A DNA stretch of 64,000 nucleotides from Bacillus sp. NTK071 (GTDB lineage Bacteria; Bacillota; Bacilli; Bacillales; Guptibacillaceae): positions 1 through 64,000 of the forward strand of contig NZ_JAFKOI010000017.1 in NCBI RefSeq assembly GCF_017303315.1, given 5' to 3'. Positions within the stretch are counted from its first letter, which is position 1. Each line of letters opens with the position of its first letter. The notes below the pieces were generated by a model that worked only from the letters and a program-made list of their open reading frames with translations, made no database searches and had not been told where the DNA came from. A program made the position numbers and the translations under genes. Shown piece by piece: positions 17,834 to 26,800 of the stretch.

Positions 17834-18528
17834 TTTACCCAACCTTTTTTAATTGCTTCAACAACAGCTTGCGTACGATCATTAACATTCATCTTTTGAA
17901 GAATATTAGATACATGGTTTTTAACTGTCTTCTCACTAATAAACAGATCTTCACCAATTGATCGGTTGCTCTTTCCATCTGTTAATAGCTGTAGGACTTC
18001 GCATTCTCTTCGCGTAAGAATATGAAGAGGTTTGCGATATTCAACTTCTTTATAACCAATTTGCGTAGAAGGTCTTTTTCCTTCTGTTGCAAGACGTCTG
18101 TATTCATTCACCAGGTTATGCGTAACTTTAGGATGAATGTAAGCTCCACCAGAAGCGACAACTTTCACTGCTTCAACAAGGGAGTTCGCATCCATTTCTT
18201 TAAGGAGATAACCTGCTGCTCCAGTTTTAACAGCATGCGTCACATACGTTTCATCATCATGAATAGATAAAATGATGACCTTCGTTGCTGGAACCTGATC
18301 AATGAGCTGTCTGGTTGCTTCAACTCCATTGACGTGTGGCATATTAATATCCATTAGAACCACATCAGGTTTGTAGTCTTCGACAAGACGAAGAGCGTCT
18401 CCGCCATCATCACCTTCAGCGATTACTTCAAAATCGTCTTCCATATCTAAAATACGTTTAACTCCCTCGCGAAACAAGCGATGGTCATCTATTATAACAA
18501 TTTTTGTTTTAGTTTTTGCTGCATACAT
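17824..18528 (-). CDS. degU: DegU, response regulator of degradative enzymes, motility and competence
   Basis: A NarL/FixJ-type regulator controlling exoproteases, competence and multicellular traits. The 234-aa product has a receiver domain with the phospho-acceptor Asp60 (VVLMD), conserved Lys in YLLKEMD, and a C-terminal LuxR-type HTH ([23 protein letters not shown]). It differs from B. subtilis DegU (229 aa) mainly in the N-terminal five residues and the interdomain linker. It starts 3 bp after the degS stop. Secreted proteases elsewhere in this window are natural candidate targets. Confidence 0.97.
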   Translation of the reverse strand: MYAAKTKTKIVIIDDHRLFREGVKRILDMEDDFEVIAEGDDGGDALRLVEDYKPDVVLMDINMPHVNGVEATRQLIDQVPATKVIILSIHDDETYVTHAVKTGAAGYLLKEMDANSLVEAVKVVASGGAYIHPKVTHNLVNEYRRLATEGKRPSTQIGYKEVEYRKPLHILTRRECEVLQLLTDGKSNRSIGEDLFISEKTVKNHVSNILQKMNVNDRTQAVVEAIKKGWVKVR

Positions 18529-18531
18529 CGT

Positions 18532-19683
18532 TTACACGCCCTCCTGTTCATGTATCGGGATTCTGATTAGTATATATGTACCCTTTTTCGGTGTTGAATG
18601 AACCTGAATCGTACCATTTAATAATCCTACTCGTTCTTTCATCCCGATTAACCCAAATGATTGATCTTTCCGTTCATTTACATCAAATCCAATTCCATTA
18701 TCTTCAATGGCTACCACAATCTTATCACCATCAAGACTCAGGTCAACATTTATTTCACTTGCTTCTGCATGCTTCAAAGCATTTTGAACCGCTTCTTGAA
18801 CAAGACGGAATATCGCCGCTTCTAATCGAACATGAAGTCTTTGAATCCGTTCATTATAATCAAAGAAAATAATGGCATCTGAACGGTCATCTACTTTGTT
18901 CAAATATTTCAACAATGTGGGTATTAACCCAAGGTCATCCAATGCCATTGGACGAAGATCATAAATGAGTCTCCTTACTTCTTTTAATGCATCTTCAATT
19001 AAAGATCGCATGTCCTTAATTTCCTTAAAAGCCTCGTCTTTTCCCTTTTTCTCGTAAATTCGTTCAATCAACTGTGAACGCAATAGAACATTTGCTAACA
19101 CCTGAGCTGGCCCATCATGAATTTCGCGCGATAGACGCTTTCTTTCTTCTTCTTGTGCCTCGATAATTCGAAGGCCATACTCTTGCTTTCTTCGAGCATC
19201 TTCAATCACTTCTCCATAAAGTCTGAGCTCCCCTCCCAAGTAACTAAGGACGGTAGAGATTTGACTCATAAACGACTCTGCTTTTTCTGAAGTGTTTTGG
19301 AGAGAACTTATACGGTTTTCGAGGTCAGAAATTTGATCTTTTAATCTAAATTCCTTCTCACTACTTACCGACAGCTGTATTTGGGCGTTTGAAGCGTCCT
19401 CATAAGCTTTTCTGATCACTGGTTCCCCATAGTCATGAAAGTTCTTACTGACCTTCACAAGCTCTGCACGAGCGATTTGATCCTGTTTAATATGTGCGTG
19501 CCTCTGGTTCTTTACGGTTTCCAGCTCTTCTCTCAATAATTGAAGCTGTTTATTAATCTCTTGGCGTTCATCATGTGAATGCTCTCCAATTTCGAACAAT
19601 TTCGACTTACTGGTATTGATACTCTCCATTGTCCTGTCTAGAATGACATCTAATGCATTTGGATCCAGCTTTTGAATATCCAA
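18532..19683 (-). CDS. degS: DegS, cytoplasmic sensor histidine kinase
   Basis: A soluble kinase and phosphatase for DegU. Within 383 aa there is an N-terminal coiled-coil sensor region (about 30-180), a HisKA_3 domain with phospho-acceptor His189 in SREIHDGPAQ, the same position as in B. subtilis, and a HATPase domain with N-box and DNGIGFD motif. It starts with TTG at 19683, with GGAGG 7 nt upstream. No transmembrane segment is present, as in the family. Confidence 0.97.
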   Translation of the reverse strand: MDIQKLDPNALDVILDRTMESINTSKSKLFEIGEHSHDERQEINKQLQLLREELETVKNQRHAHIKQDQIARAELVKVSKNFHDYGEPVIRKAYEDASNAQIQLSVSSEKEFRLKDQISDLENRISSLQNTSEKAESFMSQISTVLSYLGGELRLYGEVIEDARRKQEYGLRIIEAQEEERKRLSREIHDGPAQVLANVLLRSQLIERIYEKKGKDEAFKEIKDMRSLIEDALKEVRRLIYDLRPMALDDLGLIPTLLKYLNKVDDRSDAIIFFDYNERIQRLHVRLEAAIFRLVQEAVQNALKHAEASEINVDLSLDGDKIVVAIEDNGIGFDVNERKDQSFGLIGMKERVGLLNGTIQVHSTPKKGTYILIRIPIHEQEGV

Positions 19684-19870
19684 GCTAACTCCTCCATTCC
19701 TTCAAGGTACGGTCATCCGGAAAAGAAAAGATAGTCCAAAAGTACTTCTTTTACAAAATTCGTATGTGACCGTCTGTTTATGACTTGAGGATATATATTT
19801 GATGGATTTATTTAAGGCACTTATAATAAGAATGACACACGCCGGTCTAATTCTTAGTGGTTCAATTATT

Positions 19871-19943
19871 GAATAAAAAACCACACTTCGCTAATTGGAG
19901 CGGAAGTTAACCTGCTATAGCAACAATGTCTATCAAAATAGCC
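19871..19943 (+). repeat. Short interspersed repeat copy without GC core
   Basis: The degS-yvyE gap (19684-20048) holds CCACACTTCGCTAATTGGAG, CGGAAGTTAACC and TATAGCAACAATGTCTATC in the same order as the 17641 and 42619 copies, but the GC-rich middle is missing. Apart from promoters, nothing else is recognisable in the gap. Confidence 0.72.
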
Positions 19944-20048
19944 TATCCTTATTCATTATAGATAACCTTTAATTATGTAGTATTCGATGATAACAAACAA
20001 ATCCCTTTCATTCATAGTAATGTTCAAGGATTATCTGGAGGTTTCAAC

Positions 20049-20681
20049 ATGCTCACTTCATATTACACTGTCAAAGGTGATGGGGAAAATGAAATTGTGA
20101 TTCAGAAATCACGTTTTATTGCTCACGTGAAAAGAACAACAACAGAAGAAGAAGCTCAGGATTTTATTCAACTGATCAAAAAAACCCATCATAACGCGAC
20201 ACACAATTGCTCTGCTTATTTAATTGGTGAGCATGATCTTATACAGAAAGCAAATGATGATGGCGAGCCTTCAGGTACAGCGGGAGTACCTATGCTTGAA
20301 GTATTGAAAAAGCGTCATCTAAAAGATACTACTGTTGTCGTTACCCGATATTTTGGAGGAATCAAACTCGGAGCCGGTGGATTAATAAGAGCTTATGGAC
20401 AGTCCGTCTCGGAAGGGCTTAACGAAACAGGGATTGTTGAGCGCAAACTAATGACAAGAATGACGACAAAGATTGATTATACTTTATTAGGTAAAGTCGA
20501 AAATGAAATTCGATCATCGAATTATTTATTAGACGATATTCATTATTTAGAGCAAGCCCAACTCGTTACATTTGTGGAAAGCGGTTTTGAAGAGGCTTTT
20601 CGAGAGTGGATGACAAACCTGACAAGTGGCCAAGCCACAATCATGGAGGACGGACAATTATATAATGAATATGATGTCTAA
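20049..20681 (+). CDS. yvyE: YvyE/YigZ (IMPACT) family protein
   Basis: The IMPACT family is related to translation-factor folds; the bacterial role is unclear. The 210-aa protein has the N-terminal UPF0029 domain (about 15-125) with the motifs KSRFIAHV, DDGEPSGTAG and VVTRYFGGIKLGAGGLIRAY, and a C-terminal DUF1949-type ferredoxin-like domain (about 138-198). GGAGG lies 8 nt before the ATG. It is divergent from degS, as in B. subtilis. Confidence 0.93.
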   Translation: MLTSYYTVKGDGENEIVIQKSRFIAHVKRTTTEEEAQDFIQLIKKTHHNATHNCSAYLIGEHDLIQKANDDGEPSGTAGVPMLEVLKKRHLKDTTVVVTRYFGGIKLGAGGLIRAYGQSVSEGLNETGIVERKLMTRMTTKIDYTLLGKVENEIRSSNYLLDDIHYLEQAQLVTFVESGFEEAFREWMTNLTSGQATIMEDGQLYNEYDV

Positions 20682-20812
20682 AATGGTTACTTCTTATCAT
20701 AAAAGGGTACTGGGAATTAAATGAATCGCTGTATTTCAACATGAAAGTCCACTATCAGGGGAAACTAGTAGTTAATTGACGAATTTCGGTAAAAAGGACC
20801 ACAAGAAACACC

Positions 20813-20840
20813 TTGCAATAACTACTTATTTTGATATGAT
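20813..20840 (+). promoter_or_regulatory. SigA-type promoter of tagO
   Basis: A TTGCAA -35 (20813-20818), 16-nt spacer and TATGAT -10 (20835-20840) place a start site about 40 nt upstream of the tagO start codon. Confidence 0.6.
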
Positions 20841-20884
20841 ATGGAAGGAATGAGTTACTATTCCTCAATTAGAGGGGGATTTCA

Positions 20885-21964
20885 TTGTATTCGTTAACGG
20901 AATATATTATTGCGTTCTTACTTTCAATAGGAGTTGCAATTATTGCTACACCTATTGTTAAATATTTATCACTTAAATTTAAAATTGCTGATAACCCAAA
21001 TCAACGTAAGGTTCATAAAGGCCTCATGCCTTCAGCTGGCGGTCTTGCTATTTTCGCCGGTACTGCAGCTGGATTTCTTTATCTCATGCCTTATTCACCT
21101 TATATGACCGAAATCGTTATTGCTGGAACACTTATTATTGTCCTAGGTGTCTTTGATGATAGATTTGTTATTTCACCCAAGGTAAAACTAATTGGTCAAA
21201 TTATTGCAGCTGTTATCGTTGCAACCTCAGGACTGCAAGTCGAGTTCGTTTCACTTCCATTCGTTGGTCGAATAGAATTTGGCTTTATGAGCTTCATTAT
21301 TACAGTTCTTTGGATTGTAGGAGTCACGAACTCCATTAATTTAATTGATGGATTGGACGGATTAGCTGCAGGCGTATCCACAATTGCTATAGGATCTATA
21401 TTAACCATGGCTGTACTTGATCAACAGTTAGTTGTTATTGCCCTTGCCGTAATCCTCATTGGTAGTACGCTCGGATTCTTGATCTTTAATTTTCATCCAG
21501 CCAGTATTTTTATGGGTGATACAGGAGCACTTTTTCTTGGTTTTTCTATATCGGTCATTTCGATGTTAGGATTATTCAAAAGCGTTACAGTATTCAGCCT
21601 TATTATACCCGTCATTATTCTTGCAGTTCCCATATTTGATACATTCTTCGCTATCATAAGAAGAGTTATGAAAAAGCAAAAAATATCTACTCCAGATAAA
21701 TTTCACATTCACCATTGTTTATTGGCAATCGGTTTTTCACATCAATCTACGGTCATTATCATTTATCTACTGAGCTTTTTCTTTGGAGTATCAGCCATTC
21801 TTTTCTCGGCATCTACACTTTGGGGATCACTCTTCTTACTGATCTTACTTTTAGTTGTTATCCAGTTTACTGCTGAGCTTATCGGTGTTATCGGGAATCA
21901 GCGTAAACCACTGATTAATACTCTCAAGAAAATTTTGATCTTTACAAGCACGATGAAACGTTAA
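20885..21964 (+). CDS. tagO: TagO, undecaprenyl-phosphate GlcNAc-1-phosphate transferase
   Basis: Transfers GlcNAc-1-P from UDP-GlcNAc to undecaprenyl phosphate, the first step of wall teichoic, teichuronic and related glycopolymer synthesis. The 359-aa polytopic protein (about 11 hydrophobic segments) belongs to the MraY/WecA family. It shows DDRF (Mg site), NLIDGLDGLA, FMGDTGALFLGF and the HIHH motif typical of WecA/TagO. It starts with TTG, AGGGGG 6 nt upstream. Position next to yvyE matches B. subtilis (358 aa). It heads a 20-kb glycopolymer locus. Confidence 0.96.
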   Translation: MYSLTEYIIAFLLSIGVAIIATPIVKYLSLKFKIADNPNQRKVHKGLMPSAGGLAIFAGTAAGFLYLMPYSPYMTEIVIAGTLIIVLGVFDDRFVISPKVKLIGQIIAAVIVATSGLQVEFVSLPFVGRIEFGFMSFIITVLWIVGVTNSINLIDGLDGLAAGVSTIAIGSILTMAVLDQQLVVIALAVILIGSTLGFLIFNFHPASIFMGDTGALFLGFSISVISMLGLFKSVTVFSLIIPVIILAVPIFDTFFAIIRRVMKKQKISTPDKFHIHHCLLAIGFSHQSTVIIIYLLSFFFGVSAILFSASTLWGSLFLLILLLVVIQFTAELIGVIGNQRKPLINTLKKILIFTSTMKR

Positions 21965-21994
21965 AAAGCATCCGCACATGTGCGGATGCTTTTT
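21963..21994. terminator. Bidirectional terminator between tagO and the LCP gene
   Basis: A 16-bp perfect palindrome, AAAAAGCATCCGCACA/TGTGCGGATGCTTTTT, between convergent genes. Its base overlaps the last two bases of the tagO stop codon. Confidence 0.93.
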
Positions 21995-22021
21995 ATTATT
22001 GGCTATTGAGTTAAAAACGAA

Positions 22022-22987
22022 TCATTGTGTAAGAATTGCGTTTAGCTCCTGACTGACTGAAGAAATACTCTCATCAGTTGGGATAAAGTAATACACACCG
22101 TCTAATCTTTGATCCGTACCATCGAACGTAAGGCTTTCAATGTTGGATGAGCTAACACCTGAGTACGCTTTTTGCAAAGCAAACAATTCAGTTGGCTTCA
22201 GGTTCGTTTCTATGTTGTTACCGATATGCTGTGCGATATCATCTAGCTTCATTAAACCAGAAGCTGAGGAGACTTCATCCATAGCAGCTTTAATGACTTG
22301 TTTCTGTCGATCGCTTCTTCCGAAATCGCCTCGTGGATCACTTTTCCGCATTCTCGCATACGCCAAAGCTTCCGTCCCGTCAAGATTCATTGGACCTTCC
22401 TTGAACTCTGCTCTGCCACCTGGGACATCTGTGTGGGCAATGAAGTCAAATGGAACGTCGACAGTTATGCCTCCGATTTCATCAATAACATCTTTAAATC
22501 CTTCGAAGTTTACTTTTACATAATAATCAATTGGTATATTAAGAAAGTTCTCTACTGTGTTAATTGTCATTTCGGTTCCACCATAAGCGTGGGCATGAGT
22601 AATTTTATCTTCGATTCCCTTACCGACGATTTGTACTCTTGAATCGCGAGGGATACTTAGTAATTTTACTTTTTTCGTATCTGGATCGATCGTTGCGACC
22701 ATCAGCGTATCTGTACGTCCATTCTCGCCGCCTGTTGAGTAATCTTCAATACCCATAATAAGGATCGATATAGGGTCTTTCGTAACTGCGACCTGTGCAT
22801 CTCGTAAAGCTGATTTTTCGCCTCGTGAGAGCCCCTGATAGGAGCCTGAAGCGGCATCATAGGCGTTATAAGCAAGATATGCGCCATATCCGATAAGGAT
22901 CAAAACAACGAGAAGTACAAATGTTAAAAGCCTGCGAAAAAAACTCTTTTTTCGCCTTCTTCTCATTCTTGATTGCTTCTTTTTCAT
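22022..22987 (-). CDS. tagV: LytR-CpsA-Psr (LCP) ligase for wall glycopolymers (TagV-like)
   Basis: LCP enzymes attach teichoic-acid-type polymers from the lipid carrier to peptidoglycan. The 321-aa protein has a very basic N-terminus, one TM segment (about 17-40) and an extracellular LCP domain (about 70-300) with GRTDTLMV, SIPRDSRV and YARMRKSDPRGDFGRSDRQ, which bind pyrophosphate and Mg. B. subtilis has yvhJ (tagV) between yvyE and tagO; here the gene lies just beyond tagO in opposite orientation, so TagV is my best guess over TagT or TagU. Confidence 0.88.
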   Translation of the reverse strand: MKKKQSRMRRRRKKSFFRRLLTFVLLVVLILIGYGAYLAYNAYDAASGSYQGLSRGEKSALRDAQVAVTKDPISILIMGIEDYSTGGENGRTDTLMVATIDPDTKKVKLLSIPRDSRVQIVGKGIEDKITHAHAYGGTEMTINTVENFLNIPIDYYVKVNFEGFKDVIDEIGGITVDVPFDFIAHTDVPGGRAEFKEGPMNLDGTEALAYARMRKSDPRGDFGRSDRQKQVIKAAMDEVSSASGLMKLDDIAQHIGNNIETNLKPTELFALQKAYSGVSSSNIESLTFDGTDQRLDGVYYFIPTDESISSVSQELNAILTQ

Positions 22988-23021
22988 TATTCATTCCCCG
23001 TTCCAAACTCATTCTTTACCG

Positions 23022-24140
23022 TTACCTGCGTAACAAAGCATGGTAAAATTCAAGCAGTTTTTTTTCTTCGCATGACCAATTATACTTATTTTCAAAGGCT
23101 TTTCTAGCGTTTTCGCCGAGTTGTGCCGTTTCGTTAGGTTGATTTAATAGTTGTGTGATTTTTGCCGCAATGTCTGCAGAATCTTCAGGATTAATAACCA
23201 GTCCACCTCGACTATCCTCAATCACCTTCCTATAATGAGGAAAGTGTGAAGCAATAATCGCATTGCTTGCCGCCATGTATTCAAATAACTTGTTAGGTAG
23301 AGCTACAAGATGATTCGGATATGGCAGATAAGGGAGAATCCCAATTGATGAGCGATCAACATAAGAGGATATTTGTTCGTAGGGTACCCTGCTTATGAAG
23401 GATACATTCTCTTCAATCCCCTTTTCACCAATCAGATTATATACTTCTTCTTTAAACGCATCCGATTCAAAACTTCCTAGAAAGAGAAGCTTTGCTTGAG
23501 GGACTTTGTCTACTACTTTGCTAAAGCCACATAAAAGCTCAAGCACTCCTCTTATCTTTGTAATTCCACCTAAATAAATAAGTTGATCAGGATCTTTCTC
23601 TCTCATTCCTTCTGGAAACATTCCTTTAAGCGGATAATTCTCGATTTTGCATCCATTATAAGATGCATATCGGCGACCAATTTCCTCCGTTGTATAGATC
23701 ACACCGCTTATTTTCATAAGCGCGATTTTTTCTACTGCAATATAAGCAAATTTCATCGGTACTTTAATGACGGAAGGAATGTATTCTCTTCCCATGATTG
23801 TATTAGGATAATGTTCATGAACATCATAAATAACGGGCTTCTTTAGCACCATTTCAATCATTACGCCTACAATCATAAGTTCTGGATCATGAAAATGGTA
23901 GATGTCCGCTTTTGTATTTTTAGCTAATTTATAAAGATGGAAAGTCGACAAAATACGTTCCTTGATGCTTGAAGGACGCTTGAAAGTGATGAGAGGGATG
24001 TCCTCAGACTCCCAAACTTCTGGTTCAGGAGCAATTAGAACAACATCGTAACCTGCACTTTTTAAACTTTTACACTGCTTGTGATAAATACGTCCATCAT
24101 AAGGTGAATGGATCGAAGTGATGACACACACTTTTTTCAT
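23022..24140 (-). CDS. GT4-family glycosyltransferase
   Basis: A predicted GT-B retaining glycosyltransferase (372 aa) that would add a sugar to the lipid-linked wall polymer. The N-terminal Rossmann domain contains IHSPYDGRIYHKQ and YDVHEHYP; the C-terminal domain has IYLGGITKIRGV and the donor-binding region LPNKLFEYMAASN. The start is the ATG at 24140, whose ATGA overlaps the stop of the preceding glycosyltransferase gene, so the two are coupled. Acceptor and donor are not predictable. Confidence 0.88.
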   Translation of the reverse strand: MKKVCVITSIHSPYDGRIYHKQCKSLKSAGYDVVLIAPEPEVWESEDIPLITFKRPSSIKERILSTFHLYKLAKNTKADIYHFHDPELMIVGVMIEMVLKKPVIYDVHEHYPNTIMGREYIPSVIKVPMKFAYIAVEKIALMKISGVIYTTEEIGRRYASYNGCKIENYPLKGMFPEGMREKDPDQLIYLGGITKIRGVLELLCGFSKVVDKVPQAKLLFLGSFESDAFKEEVYNLIGEKGIEENVSFISRVPYEQISSYVDRSSIGILPYLPYPNHLVALPNKLFEYMAASNAIIASHFPHYRKVIEDSRGGLVINPEDSADIAAKITQLLNQPNETAQLGENARKAFENKYNWSCEEKKLLEFYHALLRR

Positions 24141-25363
24141 TGAGACCAACCTTTTACACTATAGAGAGTAGATTGCAGTAATTGCGCTAAGTTCTTCGAT
24201 AGATCCTGACGGTTATACCTTACGAGCATTTTGCTTCTTACGTCTTTATCAAGCATGTCCATGATCTCAGGATTGGAAGCTGCTTCAATAACGACATTCG
24301 CAAGCGACTCAGGATTTTCCGGTTCAAAAAATAAGCCTGCATTTAAGCTTTTAACAATATCCTTTGATTCGCCACCAATTCCTAGAAGAACAGGCTTATT
24401 CATTGCAAGACAATCAAATAATTTAGATGGTATTGTGATTTCGAAAAGCGGATGATTCTTCAAAATCACTAAACAAAGATCTGCTGCTGCATAGAAGCCA
24501 TTAAGCTCCTGTTTCGCTCGGCTATCCAGGATTAATACATTCTGAAGCCCTCGTTCAGCTTTGTAAGACTTCAATCGTTCTTTCTCAGCACCTTCTCCAA
24601 TTAGCACAAACGTAATGGAATGGTCATTTTTAAGACGCTCAGCTGCTTCAAGAACCGTGTTCAGCCCCTGTGCAATACCCATGTTTCCTGCATAAAGAAC
24701 AATGAATTGACTTTCTAATCCATATTCACTCCGTATGGCTCTTCCATCTTCAGGCACGAGATCACAGGCTTCTTTAGGGTTTACACCATTTGTAATCACA
24801 TCTATTTTGTCCGCAGATATCCCTTTTTCCACAAGATAGCGCTTGTATCCATGAGTTACGACAATAATGTGATCTGCCTGGTTAAACAAGAACCACTCAA
24901 GCTTTCGTGCAAGCTTTAATAACTTTTTATTATTTATTTGATTTAAAACCTCTGCAAAATCCACCCATAGATCTCTGACTTCAATTACGAATTTTGCACG
25001 TTTAAGTTTGCTTAATACATATCCGGATAGTCCAGCAAAAAGCTGAGGTGTCGTAGCAAAAACTACATCAGGCTTGCTTACAAATAAACCTGAAAAAATG
25101 GACGTCACCATAAACGATAAATAATTCAGCATTCTACGTAGCGTACTTTTCTTCGTATCTTGTACGACAAAAGAACGAATAACCTTCAAACCAAGGTGTT
25201 TGCTGGATTTGATGAATTTTCTAGAAGACATGTGATTAGGAAAAGCAGTAACAACCGTTACATCACAACCTTCTTCTACTAAATTCATTGACATATCATA
25301 AGCACGCGCTTGTGCTGCACCAATCTCCGGGGGGAAATGTTGAGATATATATAGAATCTTCAT
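24137..25363 (-). CDS. GT4-family glycosyltransferase (WbuB-like)
   Basis: A predicted GT-B glycosyltransferase of 408 aa. The N-terminal region shows the family hallmark QHFPPEIGAAQARAYD, typical of WbuB/WcaI-type enzymes that act early on polyprenyl-linked sugars. The C-terminal half carries YAGNMGIAQGL and IPSKLFDCLAMNKP. The start at 25363 is supported by AAAGGA at a 7-8 nt spacing; an ATG eight codons upstream lacks such a site. It forms a two-gene unit with the next glycosyltransferase. Confidence 0.88.
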   Translation of the reverse strand: MKILYISQHFPPEIGAAQARAYDMSMNLVEEGCDVTVVTAFPNHMSSRKFIKSSKHLGLKVIRSFVVQDTKKSTLRRMLNYLSFMVTSIFSGLFVSKPDVVFATTPQLFAGLSGYVLSKLKRAKFVIEVRDLWVDFAEVLNQINNKKLLKLARKLEWFLFNQADHIIVVTHGYKRYLVEKGISADKIDVITNGVNPKEACDLVPEDGRAIRSEYGLESQFIVLYAGNMGIAQGLNTVLEAAERLKNDHSITFVLIGEGAEKERLKSYKAERGLQNVLILDSRAKQELNGFYAAADLCLVILKNHPLFEITIPSKLFDCLAMNKPVLLGIGGESKDIVKSLNAGLFFEPENPESLANVVIEAASNPEIMDMLDKDVRSKMLVRYNRQDLSKNLAQLLQSTLYSVKGWSQ

Positions 25364-25489
25364 AATAAATCCTTTCCCTCTTAACAAGAATACGACATTT
25401 AAACACTTCTTTCATTATACTTCCTTGGGAATCGAATGAAAAGTTGATTACTGAAACCATTGAAGCTGTAAAGGAAAATTTACAGCTCG

Positions 25490-25709
25490 TTAACAATTGT
25501 TTCTATAAGTGTGAGTTAATTTCCGCTCCAGGATGCTCGCTTTCCGCGGGGCGGGCGCTGAGCCTCCTCGGCACGCTTGGGCGTGCCTGTGGGGTCTCAC
25601 CTGTCCCGCTAGTCCCGCAGGAGTCGCGCATCCTTCCGCTCCAATTAGCTAGGTGTTGCTCTTTAGTAAAAATCCAATTTCAAAAGAAACAATCTATTAG
25701 AGCAGAGCC
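25490..25709 (-). repeat. Full-length interspersed repeat with complete GC core
   Basis: Inverted relative to the copy at 42619. From the left it shows TAACAATTGTTTCTATAAG, TTCCGCTCCAGGATGCTCGC, CCGCGGGGCGGG, a long GC-rich hairpin core (with GGCACGCTTGGGCGTGCC), CTGTCCCGCTAGTCCCGCAG, GCATCCTTCCGCTCCAATTA and AACAATCTATTAG...GAGCC. It occupies the gap between two glycosyltransferase units (25364-25713). A separate small palindrome, AGCTGTAAA/TTTACAGCT, lies just before it. Confidence 0.85.
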
Positions 25710-25713
25710 ATAC

Positions 25714-25748
25714 TAAAAGAAGAAATCTGGTGAGGTCACCAGATTTCT
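25714..25748 (-). terminator. Intrinsic terminator containing the stop of the upstream GT gene
   Basis: A perfect 13-bp stem, AGAAATCTGGTGA/TCACCAGATTTCT, with a 2-nt centre and a T-rich tail on the minus strand. The last codons and the TGA stop of the gene ending at 25736 form one arm. Confidence 0.88.
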
Positions 25749-26800
25749 TGCGTTTTGGTTAGCTTTTGAAGTAATTCATAATAGCGGGAAACCACACGGT
25801 CAATCGAATAGTTTGCACGTACTTTTGTCATGCCATTCTTTATTTGTTCACTTCGTTCATTAGGGTCATCAAGAAGACGACTTACAATAGCTGCACATGA
25901 AGAGATATCATGTAGTTCATAGGTTAGTCGTTCAAGCGTTTCGGTATAAATCTCAGGAATCGCACCAACAGATGGCGCAACAGCCGGGCAGCCACAGGCC
26001 ATTGCCTCAATTAAGCTCATTCCGAACGATTCTCCTTTAGAGGTACTAACAGTGCAACCGCCACTTTGCGCTACCATAGAATAAAGTTCAGGCATTTCAC
26101 TGTACTCCATACGGTCAATCCAGTTGATACTCACATTACGATTATTCACTTCTTCAAAAAAGTGCTTCGTTGCTTTCATGGAGGCAGTTTCACCACCTAC
26201 AATCCAGAAAACGCAATCATCGCGATTGTGAGCCAGTTTTTCTGCTAGGTCTAGAAATCCAATCCAATTCTTATGATCATTTAACTTTCCAACCCAACAA
26301 ATAATTTTCTTATTGGTTATTAGCTCTGTCTGCTTTGGAGTAAAGAGTGTCGTATCCAGACAATTCGGGATCACATAGGTCTTTTCTTCAGGTGCATGAT
26401 AATCTACTATAATTCGCTCTTTACTAAATGATGAAGGCACAATGTACCCCTGAAAATCACTCGAATCTTCTTCGACTAGGTAGTTCAGCTTGTATGATAT
26501 ACCGTGAACTTCCTGAATAATTGGCGTTTGACACTGCTTTTCAATCAAATAGTCTGTTATTTCTTTCGTATCAATCGCAATTATTAAATCAAATTGCTGC
26601 TCGCTTATATATTCGTATATAGGAGCTGGGTCTGACAGAACTTTTAATTTATCATAATCTTTAAAAGCCGTTCTTCCCCCATGATCTGATAAAAAGATAA
26701 AGTGGGGATCGCTAACATCTCGCAAGAAACCAAGTCTGTTGGCTAGTTGCGTTGTTACACCGCCAAGCAGTAAATAGCGATAGATATATAGTATTTTCAT
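25736..26800 (-). CDS. GT4-family glycosyltransferase
   Basis: A GT-B glycosyltransferase of 354 aa. The N-terminal half has GGVTTQLANR and EVHGISY; the C-terminal Glycos_transf_1 domain has WVGKLNDHKNW and a textbook EX7E donor site, ESFGMSLIE, followed by AMACGCPAVAP. The ATG at 26800 has GGGGAGG 6 nt upstream and overlaps the stop of the previous gene by 4 bp (ATGA). Its own stop is embedded in the terminator stem. Confidence 0.88.
   Translation of the reverse strand: MKILYIYRYLLLGGVTTQLANRLGFLRDVSDPHFIFLSDHGGRTAFKDYDKLKVLSDPAPIYEYISEQQFDLIIAIDTKEITDYLIEKQCQTPIIQEVHGISYKLNYLVEEDSSDFQGYIVPSSFSKERIIVDYHAPEEKTYVIPNCLDTTLFTPKQTELITNKKIICWVGKLNDHKNWIGFLDLAEKLAHNRDDCVFWIVGGETASMKATKHFFEEVNNRNVSINWIDRMEYSEMPELYSMVAQSGGCTVSTSKGESFGMSLIEAMACGCPAVAPSVGAIPEIYTETLERLTYELHDISSCAAIVSRLLDDPNERSEQIKNGMTKVRANYSIDRVVSRYYELLQKLTKTQEIW

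Noticed and set aside
25444-25716. 90-codon open frame on the plus strand
   Set aside because: It lies within the interspersed repeat and reads through its hairpin core; repeat GC content explains the open frame.
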